A stretch of 64,000 nt of DNA from Microbulbifer hainanensis (GCF_014904735.1 NZ_JACZCR010000020.1:124001-188000); one strand, 5' to 3'. Counted from the first letter of the stretch, positions 27,135-36,587 are shown. A program made the numbers and translations. Notes: a model not told the origin generated them from the letters alone.

Positions 27135-28424
27135 ATGATCTCGCGTGCGCTCAAATTCCGTACTGCCGCATTCGCAGTGGCCGTGTCAATGCTGGCCGGC
27201 TGTGCGGTCAATCCGGTCACCGGCAAGAAGGAACTGTCGCTGATGTCCCAGGGCCAGGAACTGGCACTGGGCGAACAGCAGTACCCGATCAACCAGCAGC
27301 AGCAGGGCGGCCAGTACGTCCTCGACAAGTCCCTGCAGGATTACGTCAACCGCGTCGGCCAGAAGCTCGCGAAGGTCTCGGACCAGCCTCAGCTGCCCTA
27401 TGAATTTGTCGTGCTGAATAACTCGGTGCCCAACGCCTGGGCACTGCCCGGTGGCAAGATCGCGGTTAACCGCGGCCTGCTGGTGATGCTCGACGACGAA
27501 GCGGAACTGGCCGCCGTGCTTGGCCATGAGATTGTCCACGCCGCCGCGCGCCATTCCGCCGCCGCCATGTCCCAGCAGCAGGTGCTCGGCGCCGGCCTCG
27601 CAGTGCTTGGCGCCACCACCAAGGACACCGCCTACGGTGACCTGCTGAGCCTCGGCGGCCAGCTGGGCGGCAGCGCCTATATTGCCCGCTACGGCCGCGA
27701 AAATGAGCTGGAGTCCGACCAGTACGGCATGAAATACATGGCCGCCGCCGGCTACGACCCACAGGGCGCCGTGCGTCTGCAGAAGGAGTTCGTCAAGCTG
27801 TCCAAAGGCAAGCAGGCCGCCGGCCTGGAAGCCCTGTTCGCCAGCCACCCGCCATCGCAGGCGCGTGTCAACGCCAATGTCCAGCACGCCAAACAGCTGC
27901 CGAACGGCGGTGTCACCAACCGCGCGGCCTACCAGAAGGCCATCGCCCAGCTGAAACGCGACGCCGACGCCTACAAGACCTATGACGATGCCCTCGCTGC
28001 CGTACAGAACAAGCAATACGACCGCGCCCTGAGCCTGGCCCGCCAGGCACAGAAACAGCAGCCGCGCGAGGCCGCCTTCTATGCGCTGGAGGGTGACCTG
28101 CTATCCGAGAAGAAACAGTACCAGAGTGCATACAAGGCCTATGACAATGCAGTGCAGAAGAATCCGGGCCTGTTTTCCAACTGGCTCAAGCGCGGCATGG
28201 TCAGTGCCCAGCTCAAGAATTACACCGACGCCGAACGCGACCTGAACCGTTCGCTCCGCTACCTGGAAACCCCCTATGCCCACTATTACCTGGGGCAGGT
28301 GTACGAAATACAGGGAGACGTCAAGGACGCCTACAGCCACTACCAGACTGCGGCTCAGTCCGGTGGCGATATCGGCAGCAAGGCACAGGCGCGTATGCAG
28401 GCGCTCGGTAATAACCAGGGCTGA
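27135..28424 (+). CDS. M48 family metalloprotease, lipoprotein, with TPR repeats (BepA/LoiP-like)
   Basis: A 429-aa lipoprotein protease. The signal peptide ends with lipobox LAGC (Cys23). The zinc motif HEIVH is at 131-135 and the third ligand is in ENELESDQYGMKYM (about 193-205). The C-terminal third (about 280-425) has TPR-like helix pairs (ALAAVQNKQYDRALSLARQA, AFYALEGDLLSEKKQYQ and more). This layout matches BepA/YfgC, which helps or clears outer-membrane beta-barrel proteins in the periplasm. Residue 24 is Ala, so outer-membrane sorting is expected. GGGAGGAAG gives a good ribosome site. A strong terminator follows. Confidence 0.9.
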   Translation: MISRALKFRTAAFAVAVSMLAGCAVNPVTGKKELSLMSQGQELALGEQQYPINQQQQGGQYVLDKSLQDYVNRVGQKLAKVSDQPQLPYEFVVLNNSVPNAWALPGGKIAVNRGLLVMLDDEAELAAVLGHEIVHAAARHSAAAMSQQQVLGAGLAVLGATTKDTAYGDLLSLGGQLGGSAYIARYGRENELESDQYGMKYMAAAGYDPQGAVRLQKEFVKLSKGKQAAGLEALFASHPPSQARVNANVQHAKQLPNGGVTNRAAYQKAIAQLKRDADAYKTYDDALAAVQNKQYDRALSLARQAQKQQPREAAFYALEGDLLSEKKQYQSAYKAYDNAVQKNPGLFSNWLKRGMVSAQLKNYTDAERDLNRSLRYLETPYAHYYLGQVYEIQGDVKDAYSHYQTAAQSGGDIGSKAQARMQALGNNQG

Positions 28425-28452
28425 AGCACGACCGTACAGAGTTGAGATCTAG

Positions 28453-28480
28453 AAAGGGGCCGTAAAACGGCCCCTTTTTT
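28453..28480 (+). terminator. Rho-independent terminator of the M48 protease gene
   Basis: Ten-base stem AAAGGGGCCG (28453-28462), loop TAAAA, complementary CGGCCCCTTT (28468-28477) and a continuing T tract to 28480. It lies 29 bp after the stop codon. Confidence 0.93.
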
Positions 28481-28642
28481 GTAGAGCGCAGATTCAGAAT
28501 CTGCAGCGCGATTTCCACATTCCCACAACGTGGTCATCGCGATGATGTTGTGATATCAATTTCCTGCCAGCAATATCCGAGCAATAACAAAAAATTAAGC
28601 GCCGTCGCGACTGCGACCGGCCAGGAACAAGGGACTATGGCC

Positions 28643-29791
28643 ATGGACGAATACACCAGGGAATTCCGCGCACAGCCAGCTGCCGACCGACCGAAACATA
28701 TCCTGATCTTCCTCGATGGCACCTGGAACGATGAAGACGGCAAGGACGGTGATGGCGTTACCACCAACATTTACCGCCTGTTTCGTTCGGTTGCCGGCAC
28801 CCTGCATGAAGCCGAAGTGCCACAGCGTATGGAAAGCGAAAGCCAGGTTGCCCTTTACTTTCGCGGTGTCGGCAATGACGAGGTGAACGGCACGCTCGGT
28901 ACCTATTACGGCGGCATCTTCGGTGCCGGGGAAAAGCGTATCCGCGATCACGCCTATGCGGAGCTGGTCAATCACTATGCCAGTGGCGATCGTATCAGTA
29001 TTTTCGGTTTCAGCCGCGGTGCCGCCTGCGCGCGCCTGTTAGCCGCGAAGATCCACAAGCACGGTGTGGTCTCGAGCCTCACCGCCGTCTTCTGCCAACG
29101 GCAAAACGATGGGGTTAGCGAGGAATATTTCCTGCGTTACCGCGATGCAGCAGACGGCGAGAAGCCGGTAGCGGTGGAGTTCCTCGGCATTTTCGACACT
29201 GTCGGCGCCTTCGGCGTGCCGGTGGATCTGGGCTTTTTCAAGCTGCAGAAACTCAATTTATTCCGCGACCTTTCCGTGTCGGACAATGTCCGTCGGGTGG
29301 TGCACTGTGTCAGTATCGACGAAAGTCGTGAGCCCTTTATTCCCACGCTGTGCAACCACGACGAACGGGTCGAGGAGGTGTGGTTTGCCGGCGTCCACGC
29401 CGATATCGGCGGCGGCTACCGCCTGCACGAGTTGGGCAAGATAACCCTGCAATTTATGGTTGACCGGCTGCAGCAGGCTTTTGCCGAACACCCGGTTGCC
29501 TTTGATGAAGAGGCATTACAGCGCAACACCCGAGTCGACCTGTTCAATGAGAGGGTGCACCTGCACTACCACGGCGAGGGGTTCAAGAAATCCCTGCGCG
29601 ATATCTACGTTGCGGAAAACGGCGAGCGGTCGACACTAACGCCGAAGATTCACCGCTCGGTGGTGGACCTGCGGGACACAGAGCAGCTGCACCTGGTGGA
29701 GGCCACCGGCAGTTTTGTACGGCTGACACCGGTAGAATATCGGCCGTCGAATCTGGACAGATTGACACTGGAATGTGAGATCGTTGAATAA
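28643..29791 (+). CDS. DUF2235 alpha/beta-hydrolase domain protein
   Basis: A 382-aa protein. The start HILIFLDGTWNDEDG is the diagnostic DUF2235 beginning. The nucleophile elbow GFSRGAACARLLA carries the catalytic Ser, and later blocks FLGIFDTVGAFG and VWFAGVHADIGGGY supply the Asp and His region. DUF2235 domains include type VI secretion phospholipase effectors (Tle1), but also stand-alone proteins of unknown role. No secretion genes, immunity gene or signal peptide accompany this one. AAGGGA precedes the ATG at 28643; the frame is open to 28550. Confidence 0.85.
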   Translation: MDEYTREFRAQPAADRPKHILIFLDGTWNDEDGKDGDGVTTNIYRLFRSVAGTLHEAEVPQRMESESQVALYFRGVGNDEVNGTLGTYYGGIFGAGEKRIRDHAYAELVNHYASGDRISIFGFSRGAACARLLAAKIHKHGVVSSLTAVFCQRQNDGVSEEYFLRYRDAADGEKPVAVEFLGIFDTVGAFGVPVDLGFFKLQKLNLFRDLSVSDNVRRVVHCVSIDESREPFIPTLCNHDERVEEVWFAGVHADIGGGYRLHELGKITLQFMVDRLQQAFAEHPVAFDEEALQRNTRVDLFNERVHLHYHGEGFKKSLRDIYVAENGERSTLTPKIHRSVVDLRDTEQLHLVEATGSFVRLTPVEYRPSNLDRLTLECEIVE

Positions 29792-29796
29792 ATCGC

Positions 29797-30120
29797 TCAG
29801 CGCCCATTGTCGGGCGGCGGCATCACCACCCACTCCGGGTCTTCAAATTCGCCCAGCGGGTGGATTTCGACAAAGGGAGCAGCGCTGCGAATAATCGCGG
29901 CGATATCCGGGCGATGTTGCGCTTCCATCACATCCCGCTCCGCCTTGCTGTGCCAGCTGGCAATCGCGATCAGCGTATCCGGGTCGCCGATTTTGCGGTG
30001 CAGCTCGGTGCCGCGGGCGCCCGGGGCCTGCTGGATCAGCTCGGAGGCGCGCACCCAGATATCGGCGTATTCCTCGGCGGTGTGGCCCGGCTTGATACGG
30101 ACTTCGAAAATATATTTCAC
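29797..30120 (-). CDS. Antibiotic biosynthesis monooxygenase-like (ABM fold) protein
   Basis: A 107-aa protein with the pattern of a dimeric alpha/beta-barrel domain. It has an N-terminal strand MKYIFEVRIKPGHTAEEY, a helix DIWVRASELIQQAPGARGTEL, then IAIASWHSKAERDVM. The tail EWVVMPPPDNGR is short. Members act as small oxygenases or bind substrates; no specific substrate can be read. It is convergent with the DUF2235 gene (5-bp gap). Confidence 0.65.
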   Translation of the reverse strand: MKYIFEVRIKPGHTAEEYADIWVRASELIQQAPGARGTELHRKIGDPDTLIAIASWHSKAERDVMEAQHRPDIAAIIRSAAPFVEIHPLGEFEDPEWVVMPPPDNGR

Positions 30121-30174
30121 TAATCCCTCCCGAGTTTTCCTTGCCCTGGAGCCTAGCTCAAAAAAAGAGCGCAG

Positions 30175-30202
30175 ATAAAAAAAGGCCGCGTATAGCGGCC
30201 TT
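30175..30202 (-). terminator. Terminator of the pst-phoU operon
   Basis: On the minus strand the stem AAGGCCGC (30202-30195), loop TATAC and stem GCGGCCTT (30189-30182) run straight into a T tract (plus-strand A's at 30175-30183). It lies 20 bp after the phoU stop. Confidence 0.9.
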
Positions 30203-30222
30203 CAGGGTTTCGTCGACTTGGC

Positions 30223-30924
30223 TCAGAACGTTCTGAGGTTGTCTTCGTTGCCGTGGCGGATATCCGCACCCTCGACCAGGTAAACCACCTGTTCACAGAT
30301 ATTCTTGGCGTGATCGCCGATACGCTCCAGCGAGCGCAGGGACCAGAGGACGTTCATGACGCGGGAGATACTGCGCGGATCTTCCATCATATAGGTGATC
30401 AGCTCTCGCACCGCGGTGCGGTAATCCATATCCACCTGTTCATCTTCCGCCAGGGTCGCCAGGGCGGACTTCACATCGAAACGGGTATAGGCATCCAGCG
30501 AGTCGTTGAGCATCTTGCGCACGGCGTTGGCGATATGGCGAATCTCCGTATAGCCACGCGGCGCGGTGCCTTCATCGGTCAGGGCGATGGCCATCTTGGC
30601 GATCTTGCTCGCTTCGTCGCCGACCCGTTCCAGGTCGCGGGCGATACGGATGACCGACATCACCATGCGCAGGTCAGACGCTGCCGGCTGGCGCTTGGCG
30701 ATGATCAGTGTGGCGTGTTCGTCGATTTCCATTTCGCGGCGGTCGATTTCTTTCTCGACGTTGAGTACCTTTTCCGCCAGTTCGCTGTCGGCGTTGGCCA
30801 GGGACTCTACCGCATCGGCCACCTGGCGTGTCACCATGCCGCCCATTTCCAGCATCTCGGTCTTGATGCTCTCCAGGTCTTCGTTGAATTGGCGGGAAAT
30901 ATGTTGATCGAAATGCATATCCAT
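30223..30924 (-). CDS. phoU: Phosphate transport system regulator PhoU
   Basis: A 233-aa all-helical protein of two three-helix bundles, standard length. The metal-binding signatures are present in both halves: DEASKIAKMA near residue 105 and ERIGDHAKNICE near 210. The start MDMHFDQHISRQFNEDLESIK is typical. PhoU links the PstSCAB transporter to PhoR and is needed to shut the regulon off when phosphate is plentiful. It is the last gene of pstSCAB-phoU. Confidence 0.97.
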   Translation of the reverse strand: MDMHFDQHISRQFNEDLESIKTEMLEMGGMVTRQVADAVESLANADSELAEKVLNVEKEIDRREMEIDEHATLIIAKRQPAASDLRMVMSVIRIARDLERVGDEASKIAKMAIALTDEGTAPRGYTEIRHIANAVRKMLNDSLDAYTRFDVKSALATLAEDEQVDMDYRTAVRELITYMMEDPRSISRVMNVLWSLRSLERIGDHAKNICEQVVYLVEGADIRHGNEDNLRTF

Positions 30925-30964
30925 AATCAGTCGCTTCTGTTAGCGCAATAAGTAGTTCAGCCGA

Positions 30965-31843
30965 TCAGCCGAAACGGCCGGTGATGTAGGCTTCTGTCAA
31001 CGCGTGTTGCGGGTTGGTAAACACGGTCTCGGTATCGTTGACCTCGACCAGATGGCCCAGGTGGAAGTAGGCGGTGCGCTGGCTGACGCGCGCGGCCTGC
31101 TGCATCGAGTGGGTGACGATAGCGATGGTGTACTTCTCGCGCAGCTCGTCGATCAGCTCTTCGATTCGCGCGGTCGCAATCGGGTCCAGGGCGGAGCAGG
31201 GCTCGTCCATCAGGATCACTTCGGGGCTCACGGCAATGGCGCGCGCGATACACAGGCGCTGCTGCTGACCGCCGGACAGTCCGGTGCCGGGCTTGTCGAG
31301 GCGGTCTTTCACCTCGTTCCACAGGCCGGCGCGGCGCAGACTGTCCTCGACGATCTCATCCAGTTCCGCGCGGCGGCTGGCGATGCCGTGGATCTTGGGG
31401 CCGTAGGCCACGTTTTCGTAAATAGTTTTCGGGAAGGGGTTGGGTTTCTGGAACACCATGCCGACGCGGGCGCGCAGCGGAACCACATCCACTTTGGGTC
31501 CGTAAATGGCCTCGCCATCTAGTGTCAGGTCACCATCGACACGACAGCCCTCGATGGTGTCGTTCATGCGGTTGAGACAGCGCAGGAAAGTGGACTTACC
31601 ACAGCCTGACGGCCCGATCATCGCCACTACTTCGTTGCGGCCAATATCCAGGCTCACGTCGTGAATGGCCTGGGCCTCGCCGTAAAAAACGTTGACGTTG
31701 CGCATGCTCAGCTTGGCGTTGTCACACAGCGGCTGGCCAACGGTCTCTTTGACCACGGTCTGGGTATCCACAGTTTCTCGTTCCACGGTTTGGGGTTGCG
31801 CGGGCGCGGCGTGGCCGGCGGTGTCCAGGGTCATGGTGTTCAT
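30965..31843 (-). CDS. pstB: Phosphate ABC transporter ATP-binding protein PstB
   Basis: A 292-aa ATPase of the high-affinity phosphate importer. Walker A is GPSGCGKST, the Q loop is [10 protein letters not shown], the signature is [14 protein letters not shown], Walker B is [13 protein letters not shown], and the H loop is IVTHSMQQA. The first 40 residues, Thr/Val/Gln-rich, are an extension compared with E. coli PstB (257 aa). The gap to phoU is 40 bp. Confidence 0.97.
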   Translation of the reverse strand: MNTMTLDTAGHAAPAQPQTVERETVDTQTVVKETVGQPLCDNAKLSMRNVNVFYGEAQAIHDVSLDIGRNEVVAMIGPSGCGKSTFLRCLNRMNDTIEGCRVDGDLTLDGEAIYGPKVDVVPLRARVGMVFQKPNPFPKTIYENVAYGPKIHGIASRRAELDEIVEDSLRRAGLWNEVKDRLDKPGTGLSGGQQQRLCIARAIAVSPEVILMDEPCSALDPIATARIEELIDELREKYTIAIVTHSMQQAARVSQRTAYFHLGHLVEVNDTETVFTNPQHALTEAYITGRFG

Positions 31844-31889
31844 AATCTATCCCGGTTCGTTATCTTAGCATTCGCTGGCAGCGCATCCG

Positions 31890-33188
31890 CTACCAGCGGC
31901 GCTCGAGTTTCTTGCGCAGCCACACTGCGCTGGCATTCATCACGATCAGGAAGCTCAACAGCACCATGATCGCGGCGGAGGTGCGCTCGACAAACGCGCG
32001 CTCGGGGCTGTCGGCCCACAGGAAAATCTGTACCGGCAGTACCGTGGCCGGATCGGTCACGCCGCCGGGTACGTCGACGATAAACGCCACCATACCGATC
32101 ATCAGCAGCGGCGCGGTTTCGCCCAGCGCCTGCGCCATACCGATGATGGCGCCGGTCAGCATGCCGGGCATCGCCAGCGGCAGCACGTGGTGGAAAACCA
32201 CCTGCATGCGCGAGGCGCCCATGCCCATCGCCGCTTCGCGGATCGACGGCGGTACCGCTTTCAGTGCGGCGCGGCTGGAAATGATGATCGTCGGCAGGGT
32301 CATCAGCGTCAGCACCAGGCCGCCCACCAGCGGCGCCGAGCGCGGGAGCTCGAAAAAGTTGATGAAGATCGCCAGGCCAAGCAGGCCGAATACGATCGAC
32401 GGCACCGCGGCGAGGTTGTTGATGTTCACCTCGATCAGGTCGGTCCAGCGATTCTTCGGAGCGTACTCCTCGAGATAAATGGCCGCGGCCACACCAATCG
32501 GGAAGGACAGCACCAGTGTCACCAGCAGAGTCAGCAGGGAACCGACCAGGGCGGCACGGATACCCGCCTGTTCCGGCTCGCGGGAATCTCCATTGGTGAA
32601 GAAGGCGGTGTTGAAACGCCGCTTCAGCTCGCCGCTCTTCAACAGCTGCTGGATCCAGCCGGCCATCATTTCTGAAGTGCGGCCGCGAAAACCCTCCTTG
32701 CTGTCGTCGAGGCTTTTGACAAAGGTGTCCACGTCGTCGTCCGCTGCCAACCAGACCTGCTCCGTCTTGCCGAGCAGTTCCGGGTTGGCTTCGAGGCGGT
32801 CGCGCAGCGTGAAAGGCGCACCACTGGAGACCATCGAATAGAGTTCGCGCTTGTCGCTGCGGCCGCTGACCTCGGGGAAGCGCGCCCGCAGGGACTCGCG
32901 GATCACGCCGGTAAAGTTGGCCCAGGTCAGGCTCTCGTGATCGACCTTGTCGATACCCAGTACCGCCGGATCGTAAGTGATCTGCAGCTCGATCGCGGTC
33001 TGCCGGAAGGCACCGGCGCCCTTGGAAATAATATCGGTAAACAGCAGCGCGACGACCAGAATGCCGAAGGCAATGCTGGCAATACCGAGCCCGCGGAAGA
33101 TTTTTTCCTTGCGGTGGCGGCGCGCGAGGCCCTGTTCGATGCGCTCGCGCACACTGCTGTGGCCGTTGCTTTGATTCGAATCAGTCAT
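31890..33188 (-). CDS. pstA: Phosphate ABC transporter permease PstA, long form
   Basis: A 432-aa permease, about 135 residues longer than E. coli PstA. After a charged N-terminus and a first membrane helix (about 36-55) there is a large periplasmic insert (about 60-200). The conserved permease core with the EAA loop (AALKAVPPSIREAAMGMGASRMQVVFHHVLP) follows and ends VWLRKKLERRW. Long PstA forms are usual in pseudomonad relatives. Its start overlaps the pstC end by 8 nt. Confidence 0.95.
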   Translation of the reverse strand: MTDSNQSNGHSSVRERIEQGLARRHRKEKIFRGLGIASIAFGILVVALLFTDIISKGAGAFRQTAIELQITYDPAVLGIDKVDHESLTWANFTGVIRESLRARFPEVSGRSDKRELYSMVSSGAPFTLRDRLEANPELLGKTEQVWLAADDDVDTFVKSLDDSKEGFRGRTSEMMAGWIQQLLKSGELKRRFNTAFFTNGDSREPEQAGIRAALVGSLLTLLVTLVLSFPIGVAAAIYLEEYAPKNRWTDLIEVNINNLAAVPSIVFGLLGLAIFINFFELPRSAPLVGGLVLTLMTLPTIIISSRAALKAVPPSIREAAMGMGASRMQVVFHHVLPLAMPGMLTGAIIGMAQALGETAPLLMIGMVAFIVDVPGGVTDPATVLPVQIFLWADSPERAFVERTSAAIMVLLSFLIVMNASAVWLRKKLERRW

Positions 33189-34560
33189 ACTGTTCCCGGT
33201 ATTTTTTCACTACGTGCAGGGCGATGAAGTTCAGCACCAGCGTGGACAAAAACAGCATCAGGCCCAGGGCGAAGGCCGCCAGGGTTTTGGGGCTGTCGAA
33301 TTCCTGGTCGCCGACCAGCAGGGTGACGATCTGTACGGTGACGGTGGTCACCGATTCCAGCGGGTTCGCGGTGAGGTTGGCGGCCATACCGGCGGCCATG
33401 ACCACGATCATCGTCTCGCCGATGGCGCGCGACACGGCCAGCAGCACACCGCCGACAATGCCCGGCAGGGCGGCCGGAATGACGACCTTGCGCACGGTTT
33501 CCGATTTGGTGGAACCGAGCCCGAGAGCGCCGTCGCGCAGTGACTGCGGCACCGCGTTGATCACATCGTCGGACAGGGACGACACGAAGGGAATAATCAT
33601 GATGCCCATCACCAGGCCCGCAGCCAGCGCACTCTCGCTGGACGCGTGCAGGCCGACGGCGGCGGCGGTTTCGCGAATAAACGGCGCGACGGTCAGCGCG
33701 GCAAAGAAGCCGTAAACCACCGTGGGCACACCGGCGAGGATTTCGATCACCGGTTTGGCCAGGTTGCGCACCCGTGCACTGGCGTATTCGGCCAGATAGA
33801 TCGCGGACATCAGGCCCACCGGCACCGCCACAAACATCGCGATCGCCGACACCATCAGGGTGCCGGTGAACAGCGGTACGGCACCGAAGGCTCCGCTGGA
33901 ACCGACCTGGTCGGCGCGCATGGCCATCTGCGGGCTCCACTGCAGGCCAAACAGGAATTCGGTAATCGGCACTTCGTGGAAAAAGCGCAGGGATTCAAAC
34001 AGTACCGACAGCAGGATGCCGACAGTAGTAAAAATAGCGGCACAGGCGCAGGTGATCAGTACGGCTTTCAGGACGCTCTCAACCTTCTCCCGCGCGCGCA
34101 GCTGCGGCGAAAAGCGCAATACGGCAATGGCGCCGAGGCCGATGGCGAGGATCAGGGTCAGCGCCGCCTGCAAGACGCTGCCGCGCTGCTGGAGAGTGCT
34201 GAAATGTTCCGCGGCCGCCTGTACCTGCGGCGAGGCGTCGCCGAGCAGGTGGCCCGCGGCGAGATTCTGGATCTGTGCGTAGAGCAGGTTCTGGCCGGCG
34301 ACAGTGTCCGGCTTGTCGGGAAGGCTGTTCATGACCAGCGCGCGAATGATGGCATCGTCGAAAAGGAGCCAGCCACCAAGCAGCAGCAGGGCCGGCAATC
34401 CACACCAGAGTGCCGTGTGCAGGCCGTAATAACTGGGTAGCGCAGCCAGGTTGCGCAGGCCACCGCGCCCGCGTGCCGCTGCGACCGCGCGGCTGAAACC
34501 GGTGCCGTAGGCCACCAGAACCAGCAGGAGCAGCAGGGCGAAGAGTGTGGATGTTTGCAT
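33181..34560 (-). CDS. pstC: Phosphate ABC transporter permease PstC, long form
   Basis: A 459-aa permease, longer than E. coli PstC (319 aa). The N-terminal membrane segments (1-20 and about 45-65) and a periplasmic stretch with ASPQVQAAAEHFSTLQQ precede the core. The core has FLFGLQWSPQ, IYLAEYASARVRNLAKPVIEILAGVPTVVYGFFA and the EAA loop VPQSLRDGALGLGSTKSETV. The ATG at 34560 (MQTSTLFALLL) is preferred; a GTG at 34608 is in frame. It is 150 bp downstream of pstS with a hairpin between. Confidence 0.93.
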   Translation of the reverse strand: MQTSTLFALLLLLVLVAYGTGFSRAVAAARGRGGLRNLAALPSYYGLHTALWCGLPALLLLGGWLLFDDAIIRALVMNSLPDKPDTVAGQNLLYAQIQNLAAGHLLGDASPQVQAAAEHFSTLQQRGSVLQAALTLILAIGLGAIAVLRFSPQLRAREKVESVLKAVLITCACAAIFTTVGILLSVLFESLRFFHEVPITEFLFGLQWSPQMAMRADQVGSSGAFGAVPLFTGTLMVSAIAMFVAVPVGLMSAIYLAEYASARVRNLAKPVIEILAGVPTVVYGFFAALTVAPFIRETAAAVGLHASSESALAAGLVMGIMIIPFVSSLSDDVINAVPQSLRDGALGLGSTKSETVRKVVIPAALPGIVGGVLLAVSRAIGETMIVVMAAGMAANLTANPLESVTTVTVQIVTLLVGDQEFDSPKTLAAFALGLMLFLSTLVLNFIALHVVKKYREQYD

Positions 34561-34654
34561 CGATTCGCTCAGGTCAATAATGTGCCGGGCATTATCCGGA
34601 CTTTTCACAACATTTGCATGGCCGCCCGCATTTGGCGACCTGCAGATATAACGA

Positions 34655-34676
34655 AGCCAGGCCCGGGGGCCTGGCT
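34655..34676. repeat. Hairpin between pstS and pstC
   Basis: Perfect 10-bp inverted repeat AGCCAGGCCC (34655-34664) and GGGCCTGGCT (34667-34676) with only 2 nt between, so the real loop is about 4 nt. No T tract follows on the minus strand. In the pst operon mRNA it would sit just after the pstS stop, a place where hairpins commonly protect or limit the highly expressed binding-protein part. Confidence 0.75.
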
Positions 34677-34710
34677 GGTAATTCCATTTACCGCGACTTC
34701 TTCCTGAAGC

Positions 34711-35769
34711 TTACTTCTGCGCGAGATTGCTCAGAGCGTTCAGTTTGCGTACGTTAGCGAGTACTTGCTGGCGCTTGGCGGTCGGCATCGGGATCATGCC
34801 CTTATCGGCCAGGTAGCCCTCTTCACCCCAGGCGCGCTCGCTGGTGAACTCTGCCAGGAACTGCTTCATGCCCGGAACCACACCAACGTGGGACTTCTTC
34901 ACGTAGATGAACAGCGGGCGGGAAACCGGGTAGCTGTGGTCAGCAATGGACTCGAACGTCGGGCTCTCGCCGTCGATCTTGGAGCCCTGGATCTTGTCGG
35001 TGTTCTGGTCCAGGTAGCTGAAACCGAAAATACCCAGCGCGTTGTGATCGGCCACCAGCTTGTTGACGATCAGGTTGTCGTTCTCGCCGGCTTCGACATA
35101 GGCGCCGTCTTCACGCAGGGTCTGGCAGACAACTTTCTTCTTGTCTTTTTCCATCTTCGCGATCATCGGGATGGTTTCACAACCGTGCTCCATGACCAGT
35201 TCGGCGAAGGCGTCGCGGGTACCGGAAGTCGGGGGCGGGCCCAGTACTTCGATCTTGTGTGCCGGCAGGGCCGGGTTCACGTCCTTCCAGGTCTTGTAGG
35301 GGTTGGCGACCAGGGTTTCGGAACCGTCCGGGTTCGGTACCTGCTTGGCCAGTGCCAGGAACAGGTCCTTGCGGCTCAGGGACAGCTGCTCGGCATCCTT
35401 GGAGTTGGCCACGGCGATGCCGTCGAAGCCAACCTGTACTTCAACGACGTCGATGCCGTTCTTGTGGCAGTTGTCCAGCTCGGACTGCTTGATGCGGCGG
35501 GATGCGCCGGTAATATCGGGGGTGTTCTCGCCCACACCCTGACAGAACAGCTTCATGCCGCCGCCGGTGCCAGTGGACTCAACCACCGGGGTGTTGAACT
35601 GGGTACCGCGGCTGAAGCGCTCGGCAACGGTGGTGGTAAACGGGTATACGGTAGAGGAGCCGACGATGCTGATATGATCGCGGGCTGCCAGGGCTGCCTG
35701 GGATGCGGCGATAGTCAGGGCCGCCAGGGCCGAGGCCACAATCTTCTTGTTCACAGGACGCTTGTTCAT
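34711..35769 (-). CDS. pstS: Phosphate-binding periplasmic protein PstS
   Basis: A 352-aa substrate-binding protein. The signal peptide ends SQAALA before ARDHISIVGSSTVYPFTT, where GSSTVYPFT holds phosphate-binding residues. The second region is ESTGTGGGMKLFCQGVG and the third is GPPPTSGTRDAFAE. It captures phosphate in the periplasm for PstCAB. The ATG at 35769 has GGAG upstream; the frame is open to 35799. A four-half-site Pho box array sits 53-92 bp upstream. Confidence 0.96.
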   Translation of the reverse strand: MNKRPVNKKIVASALAALTIAASQAALAARDHISIVGSSTVYPFTTTVAERFSRGTQFNTPVVESTGTGGGMKLFCQGVGENTPDITGASRRIKQSELDNCHKNGIDVVEVQVGFDGIAVANSKDAEQLSLSRKDLFLALAKQVPNPDGSETLVANPYKTWKDVNPALPAHKIEVLGPPPTSGTRDAFAELVMEHGCETIPMIAKMEKDKKKVVCQTLREDGAYVEAGENDNLIVNKLVADHNALGIFGFSYLDQNTDKIQGSKIDGESPTFESIADHSYPVSRPLFIYVKKSHVGVVPGMKQFLAEFTSERAWGEEGYLADKGMIPMPTAKRQQVLANVRKLNALSNLAQK

Positions 35770-35805
35770 GGATAACTCCGGTGTGTGGTTTTGTTTCACG
35801 CGGCG

Positions 35806-35861
35806 ATGCTAGGAACAACGGGTGACGATTCTATGAATAAAAGATGACAAAAAGGTTACAG
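35806..35861 (-). promoter_or_regulatory. Double Pho box and -10 of the pst operon
   Basis: Reading on the minus strand, four PhoB half-sites each 11 bp apart: CTGTAAC (35861-35855), TTGTCAT (35850-35844), TATTCAT (35839-35833) and TCGTCAC (35828-35822). Linkers are CTTT, CTTT and AGAA. A -10-like TAGCAT (35811-35806) follows 10 bp after the last half-site. This is the architecture of strongly PhoB-activated promoters. Confidence 0.85.
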
Positions 35862-36011
35862 ATCGCCGAAATCGACCTGTGGCGCCCATTGCGCGGAGGC
35901 GGTAGGCTTTCACCAGAAGATCCGGCCGCACCGGCCCGGGCGGGCAAAACGCCCCTCCGGGAGCATATCCGGGCCGCCATAGAACAATAAGATGTCGTGA
36001 GAGAATCCCCC

Positions 36012-36587
36012 ATGTCCCCTCTGATTCGCTGGGCGCACCGCCTGGATGCGCTGGCCGCCGGCTCCGGGCGGCTGCTCGGCTGGTTCACCCTGATCATGGT
36101 GTTGTTGCAGAGCGCCGTTGTCCTCCTGCGCTACGGATTCAATGGCGGCTCGGTGGCGCTGCAGGACGCGGTGGTCTACCTGCACGGTGCCGCATTCATG
36201 CTCGGCCTGGCCTATGCGCTGCAGTGCGACGCCCATGTGCGCGTGGACGTCTTCTACCGCAAGATGGGCGAACGGGCGCAGGCCTGGGTCAATGCCGCCG
36301 GTACCTTGGTGTTCCTGCTGCCGCTGTGCACGTTCATCCTGGTCGGCAGCTGGCAGTTCGCCGCCGCCAGCTGGGCGGTGCACGAGGGCAGCGCCAGCGC
36401 CGGCGGACTCCCAGGGGTTTTCCTGCTCAAGAGCCTGATACCGCTGGCCGCCGCGACCCTGGCCCTGCAGGGCGTGGCGCAGTTCGCCCGCGCCCTTGGA
36501 AGGCTGATGCAGGTAGACGAACCGGCGACGCCGGCGCGCACCAGACGCGATACAGCCCCGACCGCGATCGAGGAGGTGAGCGCATGA
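36012..36587 (+). CDS. TRAP transporter small permease (DctQ type)
   Basis: A 191-aa membrane protein with four hydrophobic segments (about 22-40, 55-75, 95-115 and 135-160). It has the family pattern VVLLRYGFNGGSVALQDAVVYLHGAAFMLGLAYAL and DAHVRVDVFYRKM. The sequence resembles the FcbT2/COG4665 branch linked to uptake of aromatic or 2-oxo acids. It overlaps the large permease gene by ATGA and is divergent from pstS. A start at GTG 35997 is also possible. Confidence 0.9.
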   Translation: MSPLIRWAHRLDALAAGSGRLLGWFTLIMVLLQSAVVLLRYGFNGGSVALQDAVVYLHGAAFMLGLAYALQCDAHVRVDVFYRKMGERAQAWVNAAGTLVFLLPLCTFILVGSWQFAAASWAVHEGSASAGGLPGVFLLKSLIPLAAATLALQGVAQFARALGRLMQVDEPATPARTRRDTAPTAIEEVSA

